Below are positions 57,856 to 64,000 of a stretch of DNA of 64,000 bases, piece by piece (within the stretch, counting starts at the first letter, position 1; each line of letters starts with the position of its first letter). Under the pieces are notes generated by a model. It did not search any database and was not told the DNA's origin. It saw only the letters and a program-made list of their open reading frames with translations. The DNA comes from Pelagibacterium sediminicola. Lineage in GTDB: Bacteria > Pseudomonadota > Alphaproteobacteria > Rhizobiales > Devosiaceae. Where the stretch lies: the NCBI RefSeq assembly GCF_003390885.1, contig NZ_QMEL01000001.1, forward strand, positions 596,888 to 660,887. The letters are read 5' to 3'. The translations under genes and the position numbers were made by a program.

Positions 57856-57913
57856 CGTTTTCATGCCGGTGCCGGGTGAAGCGCAACGTGCCAGCAAAAG
57901 GAGAGTTGAAGCG

Positions 57914-60529
<2,616 letters not shown>

Positions 60530-60552
60530 GTGCTGCCTGCAATGCCTAAATG

Positions 60553-60581
60553 AAAAAGGCCCCGGAGACGGGGCCTTTTTT
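60553..60581 (+). terminator. Terminator of clpB, bidirectional type
   Basis: AAAAAGGCCCCG (60553-60564), loop GAGA, CGGGGCCTTTTTT. A 12-bp stem with A-run and T-run. Confidence 0.9.
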
Positions 60582-60716
60582 GTTCGGGGGGCTTGACCGC
60601 GGAAGGGCCGAAAGCCGGCCCTTCCGCCCGTTTCCCGTCTTTGCCCGGCGTCGAAGAAGGATTGCGGGATCTCGTTTTTTATGAGAACATATACGGAACA
60701 GATGAAAGGGAAGCGA

Positions 60717-61058
60717 ATGCAGGTCACCATCAATTATCTCGAGCTTTCGAGCGACGATATTGCCGCGAGCAAGGCTTTTTTCTCTTCGGCTTTCGGCTGG
60801 GGATTCACCGATTACGGTCCGGGCTATGCCGGTTTTGAGGACGCGGGCCTCGATGGCGGGATCGAACAGGCCGGGGACGGGCGCACGCCGCCGCTCGCGG
60901 TGCTTTACGCCCCCGATCTCGATGCCGCCGAGGCGGCGGTGCGGTCGGCGGGGGGTGAGATCGTCAGGGCGCAGTTCGATTTCCCCGGCGGACGGCGGTT
61001 CCATTTCCGCGAACCGGGCGGCAATGAACTGGCGGTCTGGAGCGAGGCGAAAGCCTGA
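60717..61058 (+). CDS. VOC family (glyoxalase/bleomycin-resistance fold) protein
   Basis: 113 aa: MQVTINYLELSSDDIAASKA begins the first beta-alpha-beta-beta-beta module; GGRRFHFREPGGNELAVW ends the second. Glu in YLELSS and the C-terminal ELAVW sit at typical metal-ligand places. Substrate unknown; many relatives are small-molecule dioxygenases, lyases or binding proteins. ATG 60717 has AAGGGAAG upstream; ATG 60681 would add 12 residues. Confidence 0.82.
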   Translation: MQVTINYLELSSDDIAASKAFFSSAFGWGFTDYGPGYAGFEDAGLDGGIEQAGDGRTPPLAVLYAPDLDAAEAAVRSAGGEIVRAQFDFPGGRRFHFREPGGNELAVWSEAKA

Positions 61059-61150
61059 CGCAGCATGTATCGTTTGAGAGGCAGACAAATTGGACGAGAC
61101 GAAGCCGAGGACCCCGCGTGACGTTTCGCGCGCGCCCGCCGGGAGGGCCA

Positions 61151-61454
61151 GTGAAATCCATAGGGCGGCTTTAGAGTGCCTAACAAAACCAGAGATGGTC
61201 ACGATGGGGTTTGGACGAGTCGGATGCAAGGACAGGCGCGCGGGCGATACCGGGGGTATCGCCAAGCGGCTGGACACGGCAGCCGGCCGTCCAAACCCCA
61301 CCTGCGGCGCGCGGAATTTGTCCATCCGCTGCGTTCCCGCGCTTGCCGATACCTCGGTATCGGCTGCACGCGGCGCCTTGCGGGCTGAACAAATTGCGCG
61401 CGTCGTGGCCGTCTCTGGTTCTGTTAGGCACTCTTAGCCCGTCATGGATTTCAC
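61151..61454. mobile_element. MITE-like foldback element with two inner hairpins
   Basis: Terminal arms 61151-61204 and 61402-61454 are inverted repeats: gtgaaatccat, then gagtgcctaaca, then aaccagaga, with few differences. Inside, 61206-61216 (GGGGTTTGGAC) pairs with 61289-61299, capped by GGCGATACC-ggg-GGTATCGCC (61243-61263). A second arm pairs 61308-61321 with 61389-61402, capped by GCCGATACC-tc-GGTATCGGC (61345-61364). No open frame encodes a transposase. A short direct repeat TTA occurs at the inner junctions. A truncated end is at 43164-43190. It lies between the VOC gene and the convergent M23 gene. Confidence 0.7.
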
Positions 61455-61473
61455 GGTGCGGCCCGTGAGGCCA

Positions 61474-63432
61474 TCAGTTCGACGCCACGGTAACGTTGGG
61501 ATCGGCGTCATGGATCATGAGCGCGCGGATCTGGGCCACGGTGTTGTCGAAGGTGGGGCGGTACTGGGGGGGCAGGGAGTTGGCCCGGGGCAGCTTGACC
61601 GCGAGGGGGTCGACCGTGTGGCCGTTGATCTTGATTTCGTAATGCAGGTGCGGCCCGGTGGAAACGCCGGTCGAGCCGACATAGCCGATCACCTGTCCCT
61701 GACTCACCCGCGTGCCCGGCGTGATGCCGTCGGCAATGGCCGACATGTGGCCATAGGCGGTGTTGTAGCCATTGGCGTGGCGGATCTCGACGTAGCGCCC
61801 ATAGCCCGAGAACCATTGCGCGCGTTCGATGACGCCGTCCCCGCCGGCATAGATCGGCGTGCCGGTGCGGGCGGCGAGATCTGCCCCGGTATGGAGACGA
61901 TAGTCGCCGAAAACCGGGTGCTTGCGATAGCCGTAGCGCGAGCGCAGCGTGCCGCCGCCTTCGAGCGGCCGGCGCAGGAGGAACTGCTTTCCGGTCTCGC
62001 CGTCGGGGTTGTAGAAGTCGATCACCCCGTCGTCGGTGCGAAAGCGGAACAGTTCGCGCACGGTATTGCCCAGCTTGAGGCTGACATAGAGCAATTCCTG
62101 ATCTCCGCTCTCCGGCGAGCCCGAGAGCAGCATGTCGATTGAATCGCCCGGCGCGATACGGCGTGTGAGGTCGAGATCGTAGGCATACATCGCCGCGATG
62201 CGATCGATGACCGTATCGGACAGGTCATGTTTGCGGCCCGTCTCCCAGAGAGAACGGTAGATCGAGGGCAGATTGGCGAGGTTGACCTCCTCGGTGTCCT
62301 CGTCGGTAAAGGCGATGGTGGGCGGTTCAAGCGCCAGCACATACTGGCCGCGGTCGGTCAGCGCCACGGTCACCCGATGGCTGGTGCCCGAATAGATGCT
62401 GATGCGATAGGGAACGAGCGATGTACTGCCGCGGACGGGCCCGAGCAGGATGCGCAGCCGCGCCCCTTCGGGCAGGACCGTGGCAGGATAGACATTGCCC
62501 ATGGCGCGGGTGACAGCCGTCACCATCTGGGGCGTAAAACCATTGCGAATCAGCGCATCGGTCAGCGGGGTTTCCTCGCGGATCATGAGCACGCGCTCGG
62601 TGCGCGACTGGCTTGCGTCCTCGGCGGCGCGCGTCTTGGGCAGCACGGTGACGTTCTCGGCAAAGCCCACGATCGGCGCCGTGGCGGCGGGGCCGGCGGC
62701 CAACTCGCGCAGGCTGCCCGCGCCGAACCCGGCATAGGCCATGAGCGAGGTGTCTTCCTCGGTGTAGGCGCCCTCGACCGAGAGGCGCACGAACTGGGCG
62801 GCGCTGATGTCCGAGACGGCGCGCGGCGGCGCGAGATCGAGCGCGAGCGAGGCGGTGCGCACCGTCACTTCACCCTCGACATCGGCGCCGTAAATGTCGG
62901 TGCTGACCAGATCGGCGGTGTCGCTGGCGCGCAAGGGTTCGTTGCGGGCGAGAAGGGCCACCGGGTCGTATTCGGGGATGTCGTCGGAAAGGGCTGTCGC
63001 CGCGGTGGCCAGCGTCGCCTCGATACGGGTGAAAGGCTGGTTGCGGATGCGGGAGGCGCCATCGACCTCCTCGCGGATCGAGGCTTCGATGACCTGCCGG
63101 TCCGAAAGGGTCTGGGTCACCGGTTTGGCGCGCCGGGTCTTGGCAAGCAGCGAATCGGCCGAAGCGGTCGAGATATGCTCTGGCGCGGCGATGGCGAGCG
63201 CTTCGAAGGGGGTGGAAAAGGTGTCCTGACCCTTGAACGAGACCTGCAGCGCGGCGGCCATGAGAAGAAAAGAGGTCACCCCGGTCAGCACCGTACCGGC
63301 CAGCCATGCGAAGTTGAGTTCGCGCCCCTGGGGCAACGCACCCTCGGAGGATTTCACCGTCAGGGCCGGCGAATCCTCAAAGCCCGTCGCCCTCAAAAGG
63401 GCGGCATGACGGTTGCGCTGGGCTGCGTTCAA
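61474..63432 (-). CDS. M23 family metallo-endopeptidase, membrane-anchored
   Basis: About 652 aa. A cytoplasmic N-terminus of some 40 residues, one membrane helix (NFAWLAGTVLTGVTSFLLMAAALQV), a long periplasmic region with OapA/LysM-like part (LPEGARLRILLGPVRG), then the LytM domain near residues 500-620: RLHTGADLAA with the first His/Asp and GPHLHYEI with the last histidines. It cuts peptidoglycan cross-links (amidase activation or DD-endopeptidase). TTG 63432 with GGGGG upstream is preferred; TTG 63513 would give 679 aa. It is divergent from the rRNA operon. Confidence 0.88.
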   Translation of the reverse strand: MNAAQRNRHAALLRATGFEDSPALTVKSSEGALPQGRELNFAWLAGTVLTGVTSFLLMAAALQVSFKGQDTFSTPFEALAIAAPEHISTASADSLLAKTRRAKPVTQTLSDRQVIEASIREEVDGASRIRNQPFTRIEATLATAATALSDDIPEYDPVALLARNEPLRASDTADLVSTDIYGADVEGEVTVRTASLALDLAPPRAVSDISAAQFVRLSVEGAYTEEDTSLMAYAGFGAGSLRELAAGPAATAPIVGFAENVTVLPKTRAAEDASQSRTERVLMIREETPLTDALIRNGFTPQMVTAVTRAMGNVYPATVLPEGARLRILLGPVRGSTSLVPYRISIYSGTSHRVTVALTDRGQYVLALEPPTIAFTDEDTEEVNLANLPSIYRSLWETGRKHDLSDTVIDRIAAMYAYDLDLTRRIAPGDSIDMLLSGSPESGDQELLYVSLKLGNTVRELFRFRTDDGVIDFYNPDGETGKQFLLRRPLEGGGTLRSRYGYRKHPVFGDYRLHTGADLAARTGTPIYAGGDGVIERAQWFSGYGRYVEIRHANGYNTAYGHMSAIADGITPGTRVSQGQVIGYVGSTGVSTGPHLHYEIKINGHTVDPLAVKLPRANSLPPQYRPTFDNTVAQIRALMIHDADPNVTVASN

Positions 63433-63653
63433 CTCATATCCCCCGACCGTCCGGTCTTTCCGGTCCGTGCGTTTGAAAAAGGGATGGACGCACAAACATG
63501 TCGTGTCAAGCAATCAGCGGGGTCCCGCGAAAGGGCCGGCTGCCGAGTATCGGTGATGGAGCGTAAATGAGGCCAAACTTGGAAACCGGACCGCGCTTTT
63601 CCCAAGGTTTGCGGGGCACTGTCAAAAAAGAGTCATTTTAGGCAAAACCCTTG

Positions 63654-63682
63654 TTGACAGGGCAAGGGGCGGCACCTATAAC
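63654..63682 (+). promoter_or_regulatory. Strong promoter of an rRNA operon
   Basis: TTGACA (63654-63659), 17-bp spacer, TATAAC (63677-63682), preceded by an A/T-rich stretch at 63621-63650 that could be an UP element. It is the strongest promoter in the window. It is followed by a long non-coding leader to the end of the window. Confidence 0.8.
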
Positions 63683-64000
63683 GCCGGAACTGCAGACGCG
63701 GTGGCGCCCTCAGCGCCTAACGTTGTGGTTCTCAGGGACAAGGCGGGATGCTCTGCCGGATCGCTCCGGTTGGTCATCATCGTTTTCCCGGGGGCCTGCA
63801 GGAAACGCCGGGGCGTTTGCTTTTTGACATTGTTGTTTATTTGGAAGGGAAACGTGGGCTGCGGTTTGTGTTGTTGCCTTTGGATTTAGGTTCAGGGGTT
63901 ATTTGCGGACACGACTGATACGGTGCACGTTTTTCTATTGAGGTACACTCTTTATTCTGGCGTTTATGCGCTGGAATTGGTGTGTGTCCTCGTCAATGTG
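63683..64000 (+). other. rRNA operon leader (5' of 16S rRNA)
   Basis: About 318 bases without credible coding sequence. It contains a hairpin AAACGCC-GG-GGCGTTT (63803-63818) followed by TGCTTTTTGACA (63818-63829), close to the rrn boxA TGCTCTTTAACA. Further on, gggaaacgtggg and the last stretch gtgtgtcctcgtcaatgtg resemble the leader just before 16S rRNA in Hyphomicrobiales as I remember it. The 16S gene itself is not in the window. Confidence 0.75.
63803..63829 (+). promoter_or_regulatory. boxB-boxA-like antitermination site
   Basis: A perfect 7-bp hairpin (63803-63818) joined to TGCTTTTTGACA (63818-63829). This resembles the Nus-factor antitermination region of rRNA leaders. The T-run could mimic a terminator, but its place in an rrn leader argues for boxA. 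Confidence 0.55.

Noticed and set aside
63803..63825. Terminator in the last kilobase
   Set aside because: The hairpin and T-run look like a terminator, but they match a boxB-boxA antitermination layout behind a strong rRNA-type promoter.

Overview
The window is GC-rich chromosomal DNA from an alphaproteobacterium of the order Hyphomicrobiales (Rhizobiales). Gene content and order suggest a Devosia/Pelagibacterium-like member, but I did not compare it with any database, so the genus is an inference. The evidence is a run of gene neighbourhoods typical of that order: tlpA-argH-lysA; Suv3-like helicase-S4 protein-fdxA-carD-M48 protease; gloB-methyltransferase-hisC-tyrC; zinc-ribbon/MJ0042-ftsE-ftsX-plsC; cobS-cobT-J domain-bolA; aroK-aroB-CorC beside xerD-accA; DUF1178-nitrilase-grxC-comF; secA-ppiC-argJ-mutT; ubiG-lysC-ptsP-prfA-prmC-DUF4167-clpB; and an M23 endopeptidase next to an rRNA operon leader. 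Nearly everything is core housekeeping. I see no prophage, CRISPR array, plasmid functions or transposase.

Layout. 1-6.3 kb: end of a rhomboid protease, a small YjfB-like protein, TlpA thioredoxin, arginine and lysine biosynthesis (argH, lysA), a queuosine-precursor transporter, ribosomal protein L28 and a DUF3108 protein. 6.3-14.5 kb: a large Suv3-type RNA helicase behind a possible LexA box, S4 protein, ferredoxin, CarD, a Tat lipoprotein M48 protease, a thermonuclease-like protein, a 52-aa protein and tRNA-Arg(CCT). 14.5-24.9 kb: gloB, a methyltransferase, hisC-tyrC, a diguanylate cyclase broken by a 1-base frameshift inside its GGEEF motif, DUF2125, ChaC, a 114-aa unknown with a LexA-box promoter, plsC, ftsXE. 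25-33 kb: zinc-ribbon membrane protein, CpdR-like receiver, M42 peptidase, a phytase-like secreted protein, cobT, cobS, J-domain protein and BolA. 33-45 kb: CorC-like transporter, shikimate genes aroB/aroK, a 50-aa membrane protein overlapping xerD, accA, a lipoprotein L,D-transpeptidase, DUF1178, nitrilase, glutaredoxin, ComF, an NDUFAF5-like methyltransferase, mutT and argJ. 45-61 kb: PpiC, SecA, an unknown 203-aa protein, UbiG, aspartokinase, PtsP (nitrogen PTS enzyme I), RF1 and its methylase PrmC, DUF4167 and ClpB. 61-64 kb: a foldback element, an M23 endopeptidase and a strong rRNA-type promoter with a boxA-like antitermination leader; 16S rRNA should begin just beyond base 64000.

Intergenic space is unusually full of dispersed palindromic repeats. 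I recognise two main families, called A and B here (five copies each), and four minor ones (C-F). Two A copies abut or supply the translation start of the next gene. A separate 304-bp element at 61.15-61.45 kb has roughly 50-bp terminal inverted repeats and two inner hairpins with matching tips; a truncated end of the same element lies at 43.16 kb.

I found no clearly new multi-gene system. The most rewarding leads are the foldback element, the homopolymer frameshift in the diguanylate cyclase signature, two intergenic GTTC-N7-GTTC LexA-type boxes (one on the -10 of an uncharacterised gene), a promoter-plus-terminator unit of about 50 nt upstream of carD, and several small or unknown genes.
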